Below, in pieces: positions 26,084 to 33,678 of a stretch of DNA of 64,000 nt. The translations under genes were made by a program, and so were the position numbers. The stretch comes from an uncultured Bacteroidales bacterium (lineage in GTDB: Bacteria > Bacteroidota > Bacteroidia > Bacteroidales > UBA932), in contig CAMBRR010000004.1 of the NCBI GenBank assembly GCA_945870315.1, forward strand, positions 1 through 64,000, in the 5' to 3' direction. Each line of letters starts with the position of its first letter. Within the stretch, counting starts at the first letter, position 1. The notes under the pieces were generated by a model, which worked only from the letters and a program-made list of their open reading frames with translations, did not search any database and had not been told where the DNA came from.

Positions 26084-26947
26084 CTACCTCCTGGGATGGT
26101 GGTCAAGGATGGTCTTTTGCCACAGGGCGGTGGAAACGTGGGTATATATTTCAGTTGTAGTTATGTTTTCATGGCCGAGCATATCCTGAACAACCCTCAA
26201 GTCGGCGCCGTTTTCTATCAGATGAGTCGCAAAGGAATGCCTGAAAGTATGCGGTGATATTTCTTTTCTTATCCCGCACACCAAGGCCTGCCTCTTGACT
26301 ATATTGAACACCCACACTCTGCTAAGTCCCCTTCCTCTTGAATTCAGGAACACCACATCCTCAAAACCGGCTTCTGCCTGCGGCCTGACCTGAAGGTATT
26401 TTTCCAGAGCTGAACGCGCCATATCCCCCAGAGGGACAAGCCTTTCCTTGCTTCCCTTGCCGAAAACCCGGACAAAGCCCTCATTGAAGAAAATGTTTGA
26501 CATTTTCAGGGTACAAGCCTCAGAGACTCTCAACCCACATCCATAGAGGACTTCCAGTATGGCCCTGTCACGAAGGGAGGCCGCATCATCTCCGGAAACC
26601 GACTCGATGATGTCTGTAACCTCCTCCACTGACAGGACATCAGGAAGATAACGGCCCAACTTGGGAGAATCCACCTTGTCACAAGGATTGTCCTTCAGGA
26701 CTCCCTCCAGAATAAGCCAGCCGAAGAAATTGCGCAAGGAACTCAACAGACGCGCCTGGGAGCGCTTTGAAAGTCCTTCCAAAGTCGCCAGATATGCAGA
26801 AATATCTTCCGGTACAATGTCCTGAGGCGCCTTCTTGCAGGATGTCAGAAATTTTTCCACATCAGAACAATACGAACTCACCGTATTGGGCGAGTTCGCA
26901 CGTTCCACCCTGAGGTGGTAATTATAGTCCTTGAGCAACCTGTCCAT
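26084..26947 (-). CDS. xerD: Site-specific tyrosine recombinase XerD-type
   Basis: A 287-residue tyrosine recombinase probably resolving chromosome dimers at dif. The N-terminal SAM-like core-binding domain covers about 1-90 (YNYHLRVERANSPNTVSSYCSDV). The catalytic domain has the first Arg in YGCGLRVSEAC, the HxxR box HTFRHSFATHLIENG, the LGH motif, and the nucleophile Tyr in TTEIYTHVS. Length and the lack of neighbouring mobile genes favour a housekeeping Xer protein over an integrase. It lies five bases after the DPP III gene, so the two are likely cotranscribed. XerC versus XerD cannot be decided with certainty. Confidence 0.9.
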   Translation of the reverse strand: MDRLLKDYNYHLRVERANSPNTVSSYCSDVEKFLTSCKKAPQDIVPEDISAYLATLEGLSKRSQARLLSSLRNFFGWLILEGVLKDNPCDKVDSPKLGRYLPDVLSVEEVTDIIESVSGDDAASLRDRAILEVLYGCGLRVSEACTLKMSNIFFNEGFVRVFGKGSKERLVPLGDMARSALEKYLQVRPQAEAGFEDVVFLNSRGRGLSRVWVFNIVKRQALVCGIRKEISPHTFRHSFATHLIENGADLRVVQDMLGHENITTTEIYTHVSTALWQKTILDHHPRR

Positions 26948-26952
26948 CAGGA

Positions 26953-28956
26953 TTACAAAGTGGCGTATTTCCTTCCGTACTCAAGCATCTGGCCAAGATA
27001 ATCATCGGTATAGACAATCTTGTAATCCACAATCTTCCCTCCCCTCTTGACAGGGACGATATCCGGATTGACAAATCCGCCATAAGGCTTGAGATTGAGT
27101 GCGGCATATCTCTCACGCACTTCCTTGTGCAGTTGAGGGTCAATCTCGATTGCATATGTCTCCACCAATGCCTTTCCGGCGAGATAATCGCCCTCTGACT
27201 TGATTCTCTGCACCTCGGCAAGGAGTTCGCCGAAAAGATTGCGCAGGGCAGGATAGTCATTGACAACAAAATAAGTTTTTCCGTCACGGACTTTCTTTTC
27301 TATCACATTGTCAGCCAAGCCCTTCTCGTAGCACCACTGTGCAATGAGTTTGCGGTTCTGCATATGGGCCTCGGTATTCTTCCTGCCAAGCTCCACCCTT
27401 GTGAACTGAGTGAAGAGACCATTTCTTATATAGCTGGAATACTGAGCCTTATATGCATCTTCAGAAGGAAGGATACCCAATTCCACAAGCTTTTTGTCTG
27501 CCATATAATACAGGCCGAAGAGGTCGGCGCGCGCTTCCTCTAGAGTGGAGCTGTATTCTCCGAGAGCATTCGGGGATGTTCCGGGCAGAAGCTGTCCGCT
27601 ACCGTGACCAAGACACTCGTGAAGGTCGGTATGAATATCATCTGTGATGGAACCATACTGTTTCTGGAGGGCTATTTCTTCCTCCGACCAGGCAAACTCG
27701 CTGAGCATATTCTTAGGAGACTCCTCTGCCGCCTTTGCATATGCGGAGGTAATGTTGGCGATTGTAACTGACTTGGAACCGTGTTCACGCCTTATCCAGT
27801 CTGCATTAGGAAGATTGATGCCGATAGGAGTTGCAGGATAGCAGTCTCCTGCAAGGGCAGCCACATTGATAACCTTGGCGCTTACACCCTTCACGACAGG
27901 CTTCTTGAAACGAGGGTCAACCGGGGAGTTATCCTCGAACCACTGAGCATTTTCGCTGATTACTTCAGTCCTGTGCGATGCCTCGATGTCCTTTATGTTC
28001 ACCAGGCCCTCCCAGCTTGCCTTGCGTCCAAGCGGATCATTGTAGTCCTCGATGAAACCGTTCACAAAATCGACAGTTCCGAGGGTATCCTTCACCCAGG
28101 CCACATTGTATCTGTCCCAGGTACGCAAATCTCCGGTACGGTAGTAATCTACCAGAAGTCCGATATATTCCTTCTGAAGGTCTGACTCAGCCACTTCCGC
28201 AGCCTTGCAGAGTTCTTCGCAAATTTTCTTGATAGCTGCACCATAAAGGCCATCCTCCTTATATACCTGTTCACGGATTACCCCGTCATCACCTTTGACC
28301 AGTTTGCTGTTCAAGCCATATGAAACAGGTTCCGGGTCCTCGGCATCCACGATGGATGCGTAGTAAGCCTCGACCTCATCCTTGGTCACACCCTCATAGA
28401 AATTCACGGCAGACTCTTTCACTATATCGCCGGAAAGGTTGGTGGACTTGCGCTGTGGCATCAGGTCAGGATTATATACAATGTCAGTCAAGGAAATGAC
28501 GGACTCCATCGGATAACCGGCCTTCATCAGAAGAGAGGTAAAATAATCCTTGGAACATTCCGGGAAGAATTTGTCTTCTGAGTAATGATGGTGAATTCCA
28601 TTGGAGAAGAAAACTCTCTTTGCATATACCAGGAATTTATCATATTCTTCCTTTCCTTCCTCCCCTGCACAGGTGGCGATAATGTCTTCAAGCGCGTGCC
28701 TTACATCCAGGTTCACACTGCAATTCTGTGCCCAGAGTATATCCCGGCCATATTTGGCAGCCTCGGAAAGATGATAGACATATTCCTTCTGCTGAAGAGT
28801 CAGGTTATCCCATCCAGGCACCTGATACTTCATTATTTTCAGATCTGCAAATTCGTCAATAAGATACTTGAAATCAGTTTCGGCAGCCTTCTTCGAGCAG
28901 GAAGACATGGCAACTGCCGCAATACCGGCAACAGTGATCATTCTCAATAATTTCAT
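26953..28956 (-). CDS. Dipeptidyl peptidase III-like lipoprotein (family M49)
   Basis: A 667-residue zinc metallopeptidase predicted to release dipeptides from short peptides. The M49 signature HECLGHGSGQ lies near residue 445 and the downstream zinc ligand region reads EEARADLFGLYY. The N-terminus, MKLLRMITVAGIAAVAMSSC, is a lipoprotein signal, so the enzyme is anchored in the periplasm or at the surface rather than cytoplasmic as in eukaryotes. Bacteroidota M49 proteins of this kind are known. It is divergent from the C11 peptidase gene across about 80 bp, and transcription probably continues into the Xer gene. Confidence 0.92.
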   Translation of the reverse strand: MKLLRMITVAGIAAVAMSSCSKKAAETDFKYLIDEFADLKIMKYQVPGWDNLTLQQKEYVYHLSEAAKYGRDILWAQNCSVNLDVRHALEDIIATCAGEEGKEEYDKFLVYAKRVFFSNGIHHHYSEDKFFPECSKDYFTSLLMKAGYPMESVISLTDIVYNPDLMPQRKSTNLSGDIVKESAVNFYEGVTKDEVEAYYASIVDAEDPEPVSYGLNSKLVKGDDGVIREQVYKEDGLYGAAIKKICEELCKAAEVAESDLQKEYIGLLVDYYRTGDLRTWDRYNVAWVKDTLGTVDFVNGFIEDYNDPLGRKASWEGLVNIKDIEASHRTEVISENAQWFEDNSPVDPRFKKPVVKGVSAKVINVAALAGDCYPATPIGINLPNADWIRREHGSKSVTIANITSAYAKAAEESPKNMLSEFAWSEEEIALQKQYGSITDDIHTDLHECLGHGSGQLLPGTSPNALGEYSSTLEEARADLFGLYYMADKKLVELGILPSEDAYKAQYSSYIRNGLFTQFTRVELGRKNTEAHMQNRKLIAQWCYEKGLADNVIEKKVRDGKTYFVVNDYPALRNLFGELLAEVQRIKSEGDYLAGKALVETYAIEIDPQLHKEVRERYAALNLKPYGGFVNPDIVPVKRGGKIVDYKIVYTDDYLGQMLEYGRKYATL

Positions 28957-29035
28957 ATTTGTATGTTCTAAAATATTAATTCACATCCCGCAAATATAAC
29001 AATAATTTTTACCTTTGCGAGATTGATGTATTGAT

Positions 29036-30406
29036 ATGAAGAGAATATTTCACATATTTATCTGTCTGATGGCCATCCTTGTACCCTTTGTGACAGGGTG
29101 CGTTACCCCATATGAAGACGAATGGACTAATCCGAGTGTCAACAAACCCGGAATCGCTGGTGAAAGAGTGCCTTCAGAATCATTCAAACACACATTCCTT
29201 ATATTATCACTCGGTCACAACAACCTCTCCAGCGCCTTGGAAGAGGATATAAATGATATGAAGAACGGAGTCTTGCCGACTTTAGGGAGAAGCGATGACA
29301 TTATGCTGGTGTTCAGCCACAAAACCCCATCCTGGGGAGATTATTCCAGCGAAGCCTCTCCCGCCCTCATCCGCCTTTACAGAACATCCGGCGGCAAGGT
29401 AATAGCCGACACGGTCAAAGTCTGGCCCGGATATACGATATCTGCCAGCGGAGAGACCATCAGCGAAGTATTGGAATATGTCAAAAGCCATTATCCATCA
29501 AGAGATTACGGAATCCTGCTTTCATCTCACTCCACAGGATATCTTCCGGCAGGTTTTTATGCCAATCCAGATTCATATGTCTTCGGTTCAGACGGCCTTT
29601 CCTCAGGAATGATGCAGTATGGAAGATATGCCCAAAGGGGGTTCAGCGCAGTTCCATATATGGAAGCGCCACTGATAAGCGACGGTCCGCTTGTCAAGAC
29701 AATCGGACAGGACCAGCACGCAAGGACATCCTACGAGATGGAAATTGAAGACTTCGCCGCTGCCATTCCCGTCGGTATGAACATCTCCTACATCATCTTC
29801 GATGCCTGTCTTGTCGGCGGAATCGAAGTGGCATATTCGCTCAAGGACAAGTGCGGGATGCTGGCATTCTCACAGACCGAGGTGCTTTCCGACGGCTTTC
29901 CATACACGACTATGGGAGAGAGGATATTCAATCAGGGACACAATGTCAAAGGGATATGCGAAGATTTCTTCCAGCATTATGACGCGCAGACCAACTCATC
30001 GATGCGTTCAGCTACCATCTCGCTTGTGGACTGCAGCGAAGTGGAACGCCTGGCGGATGTCTGCAAGGAACTCTTCGACAAATACCGCAACAAAATCCTG
30101 CAAATTGACGCATCTTCTATACAGAAATATTTCCGCTATTCCTACCATTGGTTCTATGACCTCAGGGACATCCTCGTCAAATGCAATATTACACAGGAAG
30201 AACTCGAAAAACTTGATGAAGCCCTGCAGGAGTGTGTCATCTATGCCAATGCCACTCCGACCTTTATGGCAGGAAGCGGAGGATTCTCTATCACAACTCA
30301 TTGCGGACTATCGATGTACCTTCCGGGCAACGGGCACCCGGAACTGAATAAGTTTTATCGCACCCTTCCGTGGAATATAAAGACATCACTGGTGTCCGGC
30401 AACTAG
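29036..30406 (+). CDS. Clostripain-family (C11) cysteine peptidase lipoprotein
   Basis: A 456-residue predicted lipoprotein (signal peptide ending FVTGC). The C11 fold is indicated by the LILSLGHNNLSSALEEDI strand region. The putative catalytic His is H165 in LLSSHSTGYLPAGF and the putative catalytic Cys is C258 in IIFDACLVGGIEVAYSL. These follow the clostripain order His-then-Cys. Family members cleave after basic residues and are often self-processed. The Bacteroidales enzyme fragipain belongs here. A -7-like TACCTTTG lies at 29010-29017. No cognate operon partner is apparent, since rplY follows with its own promoter. Confidence 0.88.
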   Translation: MKRIFHIFICLMAILVPFVTGCVTPYEDEWTNPSVNKPGIAGERVPSESFKHTFLILSLGHNNLSSALEEDINDMKNGVLPTLGRSDDIMLVFSHKTPSWGDYSSEASPALIRLYRTSGGKVIADTVKVWPGYTISASGETISEVLEYVKSHYPSRDYGILLSSHSTGYLPAGFYANPDSYVFGSDGLSSGMMQYGRYAQRGFSAVPYMEAPLISDGPLVKTIGQDQHARTSYEMEIEDFAAAIPVGMNISYIIFDACLVGGIEVAYSLKDKCGMLAFSQTEVLSDGFPYTTMGERIFNQGHNVKGICEDFFQHYDAQTNSSMRSATISLVDCSEVERLADVCKELFDKYRNKILQIDASSIQKYFRYSYHWFYDLRDILVKCNITQEELEKLDEALQECVIYANATPTFMAGSGGFSITTHCGLSMYLPGNGHPELNKFYRTLPWNIKTSLVSGN

Positions 30407-30435
30407 GCTTCAGTATCAAATTAAGGCAGAAAGGC

Positions 30436-30466
30436 CTTGCCGTTTGAAAATATTTTTCTATCTTTG
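30436..30466 (+). promoter_or_regulatory. Candidate promoter for rplY
   Basis: CTTG (30436-30439), 19 nt, then TATCTTTG (30459-30466) fits the Bacteroidales -33/-7 pattern with one mismatch. Transcription would begin near 30473. Confidence 0.55.
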
Positions 30467-30467
30467 C

Positions 30468-30522
30468 AGCCCTCTAAAAAGCTAGGGCTTTTTGGTGCAA
30501 TGGGGTTTCCGGCATCGGAAAC
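30468..30522 (+). promoter_or_regulatory. Two hairpins in the rplY leader
   Basis: AGCCCT (30468-30473) pairs with AGGGCT (30484-30489). GTTTCCG-gcat-CGGAAAC (30505-30522) is a perfect 7-bp stem with a four-base loop, about 28 nt before the rplY ATG. The second hairpin is certainly inside the predicted leader, whereas the first may straddle the start site. The elements could serve ribosomal-protein autoregulation. Confidence 0.5.
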
Positions 30523-30550
30523 TGAGTAACACATTTTAATCAAACACACA

Positions 30551-31123
30551 ATGAAACACATTGAACTCAAAGGCCAGGTTCGTGAAACCGGCAACAAAGC
30601 AGTCGTAAAGGCTATCCGCAAAGAAGGAAACGTTCCTTGCAACCTCTATGGTCTTGGAATGGAAAACGTACTTTTCACAGTTTCAGCACAGGATTTGAAA
30701 TCAATCACCGACACTCCTAACTCTTACATCATTGACCTTGAACTCAACGATGGCAAGAAGTTCTTCGCAGTGCTCCACGAGGTTCAGTTCCACCCTGTAA
30801 CTGATGAAGCCATCCACGTTGACTTCCTCGCAGTATGCGATACCAAGCCTGTAACCATCGACGTTCCGGTTATCGTAACAGGTCACTCAGAGGGTGTCAA
30901 ACTCGGTGGTAAACTTCTCGTTTCTTCACGCAAACTCCGCGTGAGCGCAATGATGGAGAATCTTCCTGATACACTTGAAGTTGACTCAACTCACCTTATG
31001 ATTGGCAAGCAGATTGTAGCCGGTGACCTCCACTACGAGGGTGTGAACATCGTTTCACCTAAGGCAACCATCATCTGCTCAGTTCGTCCTACCCGTGCTA
31101 CACAGCAGGCCAAGAACGAATAA
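30551..31123 (+). CDS. rplY: 50S ribosomal protein L25/general stress protein Ctc
   Basis: A 190-residue CTC-type L25, binding 5S rRNA. The N-terminal L25 beta-barrel (about 1-92) begins IELKGQVRETGNKAVVKAIR and includes NVPCNLYG. The C-terminal Ctc domain (about 95-180) has VDVPV-like VTIDVPVIVTGHSEGVKLGG and the closing VDSTHLMIGKQIVAGDL. The tail after position 180 is polar. It is followed 15 bp later by pth, the usual rplY-pth pairing in Bacteroidota. Confidence 0.96.
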   Translation: MKHIELKGQVRETGNKAVVKAIRKEGNVPCNLYGLGMENVLFTVSAQDLKSITDTPNSYIIDLELNDGKKFFAVLHEVQFHPVTDEAIHVDFLAVCDTKPVTIDVPVIVTGHSEGVKLGGKLLVSSRKLRVSAMMENLPDTLEVDSTHLMIGKQIVAGDLHYEGVNIVSPKATIICSVRPTRATQQAKNE

Positions 31124-31138
31124 TTGACCTGAAAGACA

Positions 31139-31726
31139 ATGGCCAATTTTCTTATTGCAGGTCTTGGGAACATAGGCGAGGAATACGCCTTCACAAGACA
31201 CAATATGGGATTTATGATATTGGATGCCTGGGCAAAGGCATCCAATGTTGTTTTTGAGAGCGGGCGCTACGGAAGCACTGCCACAGTTTCGTTTAAAGGA
31301 CACAAGTTCACCCTTCTGAAGCCATCCACCTATATGAACCTCAGTGGCAAGGCTGTACGCTACTGGATGACGGAACTTAAACTTCCATTGGAAAACCTGA
31401 TGGTAATCTCCGACGACCTCAACCTTCCGTTCGGCACTCTGCGTCTTCGCAAGGGAGGAAGCGCCGGCGGCCACAACGGGCTGACCAACATAAACGAGAT
31501 GCTTGGTACTCAGGACTATGCCCGTATCAGAGCCGGAATAGGAAACGATTTCGGAAGAGGGCACCAGGTAGATTTTGTACTTGGGAAGCTCTCCGAGGGG
31601 GAATTGGCCGATATGGCTTCCATTTCCGAAAGGGCTATTGAGGGAGTCAAGACCTGGGCCTGTGCAGGCATTGACAGGGCTATGAATTCTGTAAATACAC
31701 GTCCAAAGAAGGATGAACAAGCATAA
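31139..31726 (+). CDS. pth: Peptidyl-tRNA hydrolase
   Basis: Releases tRNA from prematurely dropped peptidyl-tRNA. The 195-residue protein has the Pth N-terminus LIAGLGNIGEEYAFTRHNMGF with the catalytic His in TRHN. It continues with KPSTYMNLSGKAV, DDLNLPFG and the GGSAGGHNGL loop. Length is normal, and the gene forms a pair with rplY upstream. Confidence 0.97.
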   Translation: MANFLIAGLGNIGEEYAFTRHNMGFMILDAWAKASNVVFESGRYGSTATVSFKGHKFTLLKPSTYMNLSGKAVRYWMTELKLPLENLMVISDDLNLPFGTLRLRKGGSAGGHNGLTNINEMLGTQDYARIRAGIGNDFGRGHQVDFVLGKLSEGELADMASISERAIEGVKTWACAGIDRAMNSVNTRPKKDEQA

Positions 31727-31770
31727 ATGTCCTATTTTTAGGATGTTATGTGTTTTTTTTACCGGAAAAA

Positions 31771-31802
31771 TTTGTTTTTCTTCGTTTTACTCTATAACTT
31801 GG
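31771..31802 (+). promoter_or_regulatory. Candidate promoter for the histone-like gene
   Basis: TTTG (31771-31774), 20 nt, then TAACTTGG (31795-31802) matches the -33/-7 pattern with one change in the -7 box. It leaves about 40 nt of A-rich leader before the ATG at 31851. Confidence 0.5.
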
Positions 31803-31850
31803 CAGAACTTTTTTGAAACTAATCGTTTAACGAACTAAAAAAAACACAAA

Positions 31851-32024
31851 ATGAAAGAACTTGTAGAACAGATCAAAGCAGAGTATGCTGCATTCGCAGA
31901 GAACGCAGACGCTCAGGTTGAGAAAGGTAACAAGGCAGCAGGAGCACGTGCTCGCAAGGCAGCTTTGAACATTATGAAGTTGATGAAGGATTTTAGAAAA
32001 GCTTCTGTTGAGGCTGCTAAATAA
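31851..32024 (+). CDS. Histone H1-like DNA-binding protein (Hc1 family)
   Basis: A 57-residue protein missed by the ORF track because of its length. It starts MKELVEQIKAEYAAFAENAD and contains KGNKAAGARARKAALNIMKL and KDFRKASVEAAK, a pattern I recognise as the small Bacteroidota histone H1-like (Hc1) family. It is helical, Ala/Lys-rich and mildly basic. The family is thought to coat and compact DNA. It has its own promoter candidate, an A-rich leader with no strong ribosome binding site, and a perfect 17-bp terminator hairpin immediately after it, so it is a stand-alone transcription unit. Start and stop are unambiguous. Confidence 0.9.
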   Translation: MKELVEQIKAEYAAFAENADAQVEKGNKAAGARARKAALNIMKLMKDFRKASVEAAK

Positions 32025-32038
32025 TTATCATTAACGGT

Positions 32039-32075
32039 AAGAAGAAAAGGGTGGCTTTGCCACCCTTTTCTTCTT
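32039..32075. terminator. Perfect 17-bp stem terminator
   Basis: AAGAAGAAAAGGGTGGC (32039-32055), loop ttt, then the exact complement (32059-32075). The A- and T-rich ends flank the stem on both sides, so it can act in both directions. It lies 15 bp after the histone-like gene and about 40 bp from the end of the opposing kinase gene. Confidence 0.9.
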
Positions 32076-32099
32076 ACTGTCAGAGACTGTCCAAACCCC

Positions 32100-32117
32100 C
32101 GTAGACTTTCGTCTACG
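32100..32117 (-). terminator. Short hairpin overlapping the kinase stop codon
   Basis: CGTAGAC-tttc-GTCTACG is a perfect 7-bp stem. On the minus strand it covers the final codon and stop of the sugar kinase gene. It may help terminate that transcript together with the downstream stronger hairpin. Confidence 0.5.
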
Positions 32118-33264
32118 ACAGAAAATCTTTTACGACTTTGAGCATCTGGTCATACTGCTGCTCCATGGACTGCAGCAAGCGGTACTGAGCCCTTGTCCTG
32201 ACAAGGTTGTGGTCCGCATACTTGGTTTTGTAATAGACATCCCCATCGAGATAGTCCATAAGGAAACGCAAAACCTGCTCAAAAGTGATATATCTGGCGG
32301 AGAAGGCCAGCCAATCCAATTCAGTCTCAGTCATTGTATCCCGCCTTTCTGACAGATAACCTTGAGTATACGCCCTGAACATATCCAAAGACATCGCAAC
32401 ATTATCCAGGTCCCTGTCGTCCTCTGCACCGGTATTCGTATATGAACGGATTGCATCACCGAAATCATTCAACGAAGTGCTGCTCATACAGGTATCCAGA
32501 TCTATCACGCAGAGAACCTCTCCCTTTTCATCGAACAGAATATTGCTGATCTTGGTATCATTGTGAGTCACCCTCCTCGGGATGGCCCCGCTCTCAACCA
32601 GAGACCAGAAATCAAGCATTTCCTCCCTACGAGACTCTATCCACGAAATCTCCTCCTTCACTGAAGCAGCCCTGGAGGCAGCATCCCTCTTGAGAGCCTC
32701 ATCCCACTGCTGAAAACGCCAGCGGATATTGTGGAAACCCGGGATAGTCTCGGAAAGTTCCTGAGTAAAATCCGCCAGATCGGACTGAAAACGACCGATG
32801 CCCTGACCTCCCTTATATGCAAGAGCCGGAGAATCAGCCTTTTCATAAGTCACAGAACCCTCTATAAACAGGCACATTGCCCAGAAATTGCCGTTTTCAT
32901 CCTTATAATATAGGTTACTATGAGGCAGGGCCTTCTCCTCCTCAGCAATAGACGCAGCATTTCGAGGCACAATGGTCAGCACCTCCCTGTCAGGATCCCC
33001 TCCCCTTGCAGCCACCTTGGCCTTGATGTGGGCTGTTACCATTGCTATATTGTTCATCATCCCAGGGACATCCGGGAAAACAAGATGATTCTTTCGCTGC
33101 AGGATATAGCGCGGACCGGCATTCCCATCAGAGGTCAAAGTCTTTACTATCAGCGTATCATTGATAAAACCAGGTCCAAGAGGCTTTATCTGCTGAATTT
33201 TACCGGCAATCTCGAATTTACAAGCAATTGCCTTCAATTGGTCATCAGTGTACATATGTATCAT
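32113..33264 (-). CDS. Phosphotransferase of the APH/choline kinase fold, NahK-like
   Basis: A 383-residue cytoplasmic kinase. The ATP-binding N-lobe starts about residue 20 (IKPLGPGFINDTLIVKTL). The catalytic loop HNDTKISNILFDEKGEVLCV and the metal-binding IDLDTCMSSTSLNDFGDAIR follow at about residues 232-270. This arrangement resembles N-acetylhexosamine 1-kinase (NahK), which phosphorylates GlcNAc/GalNAc at C1 for salvage of mucin or glycosaminoglycan sugars. Generic naming is aminoglycoside phosphotransferase family. Two ATG codons (33264 and 33255) are possible starts. The gene is one base after the small lipoprotein and third in the M6 peptidase operon. A link to the nearby glycosaminoglycan locus is plausible but not shown. 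Confidence 0.82.
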   Translation of the reverse strand: MIHMYTDDQLKAIACKFEIAGKIQQIKPLGPGFINDTLIVKTLTSDGNAGPRYILQRKNHLVFPDVPGMMNNIAMVTAHIKAKVAARGGDPDREVLTIVPRNAASIAEEEKALPHSNLYYKDENGNFWAMCLFIEGSVTYEKADSPALAYKGGQGIGRFQSDLADFTQELSETIPGFHNIRWRFQQWDEALKRDAASRAASVKEEISWIESRREEMLDFWSLVESGAIPRRVTHNDTKISNILFDEKGEVLCVIDLDTCMSSTSLNDFGDAIRSYTNTGAEDDRDLDNVAMSLDMFRAYTQGYLSERRDTMTETELDWLAFSARYITFEQVLRFLMDYLDGDVYYKTKYADHNLVRTRAQYRLLQSMEQQYDQMLKVVKDFLS

Positions 33265-33265
33265 T

Positions 33266-33676
33266 TTAAAGATTATCCAGTTTCATCACTACCACACCCA
33301 GTGAAGAGTTTGAATTCCAGAGCTTTATAAGACCGGACTCTTCAACGGAAGCCACCTCGAACTTAACCCCGAACTGTCTGACCAAAGTGGTAGAGGTTGT
33401 AAAAGTAAGGTCACCCTTGACGCTTTGTCCCGCTACAGGAGAACCCTTCAAAGTAAGGATGAAATACTCACCCATATCATCCCTGCAGGCCCAGAACTTA
33501 TTCTCGGAAGCATTGTAACCCATCTGCCAGGAATTCTCATCGTAACTACATTCCGTCACACCCTTCCTGATAACACAAACATCATTTTGAGGCATCAGGG
33601 TCTCTTCCATCAAATTATCCTGGACACAGGACACTGCCAGAACAGCAGCTATGAATATGAATATATACTTTTTCAT
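33266..33676 (-). CDS. Small lipoprotein, unknown function
   Basis: A 136-residue predicted lipoprotein with signal MKKYIFIFIAAVLAVSC. The mature part appears all-beta, with alternating hydrophobic strands and a single repeat-free domain (WQMGYNASENKFWACRDDMG, GDLTFTTSTTLVRQFGVKFEV). I do not recognise a family. It starts two bases after the M6 peptidase stop and ends one base before the kinase start, so it is tightly coupled to both. Small envelope proteins encoded beside a secreted peptidase are sometimes its inhibitor. Nothing in the sequence proves that here. Confidence 0.8.
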   Translation of the reverse strand: MKKYIFIFIAAVLAVSCVQDNLMEETLMPQNDVCVIRKGVTECSYDENSWQMGYNASENKFWACRDDMGEYFILTLKGSPVAGQSVKGDLTFTTSTTLVRQFGVKFEVASVEESGLIKLWNSNSSLGVVVMKLDNL

Positions 33677-33678
33677 AT

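Noticed and set aside
26084-26947. XerD-like gene as an integrase of a mobile element
   Set aside because: Housekeeping length and context, no attachment-site repeats, no flanking mobile genes.
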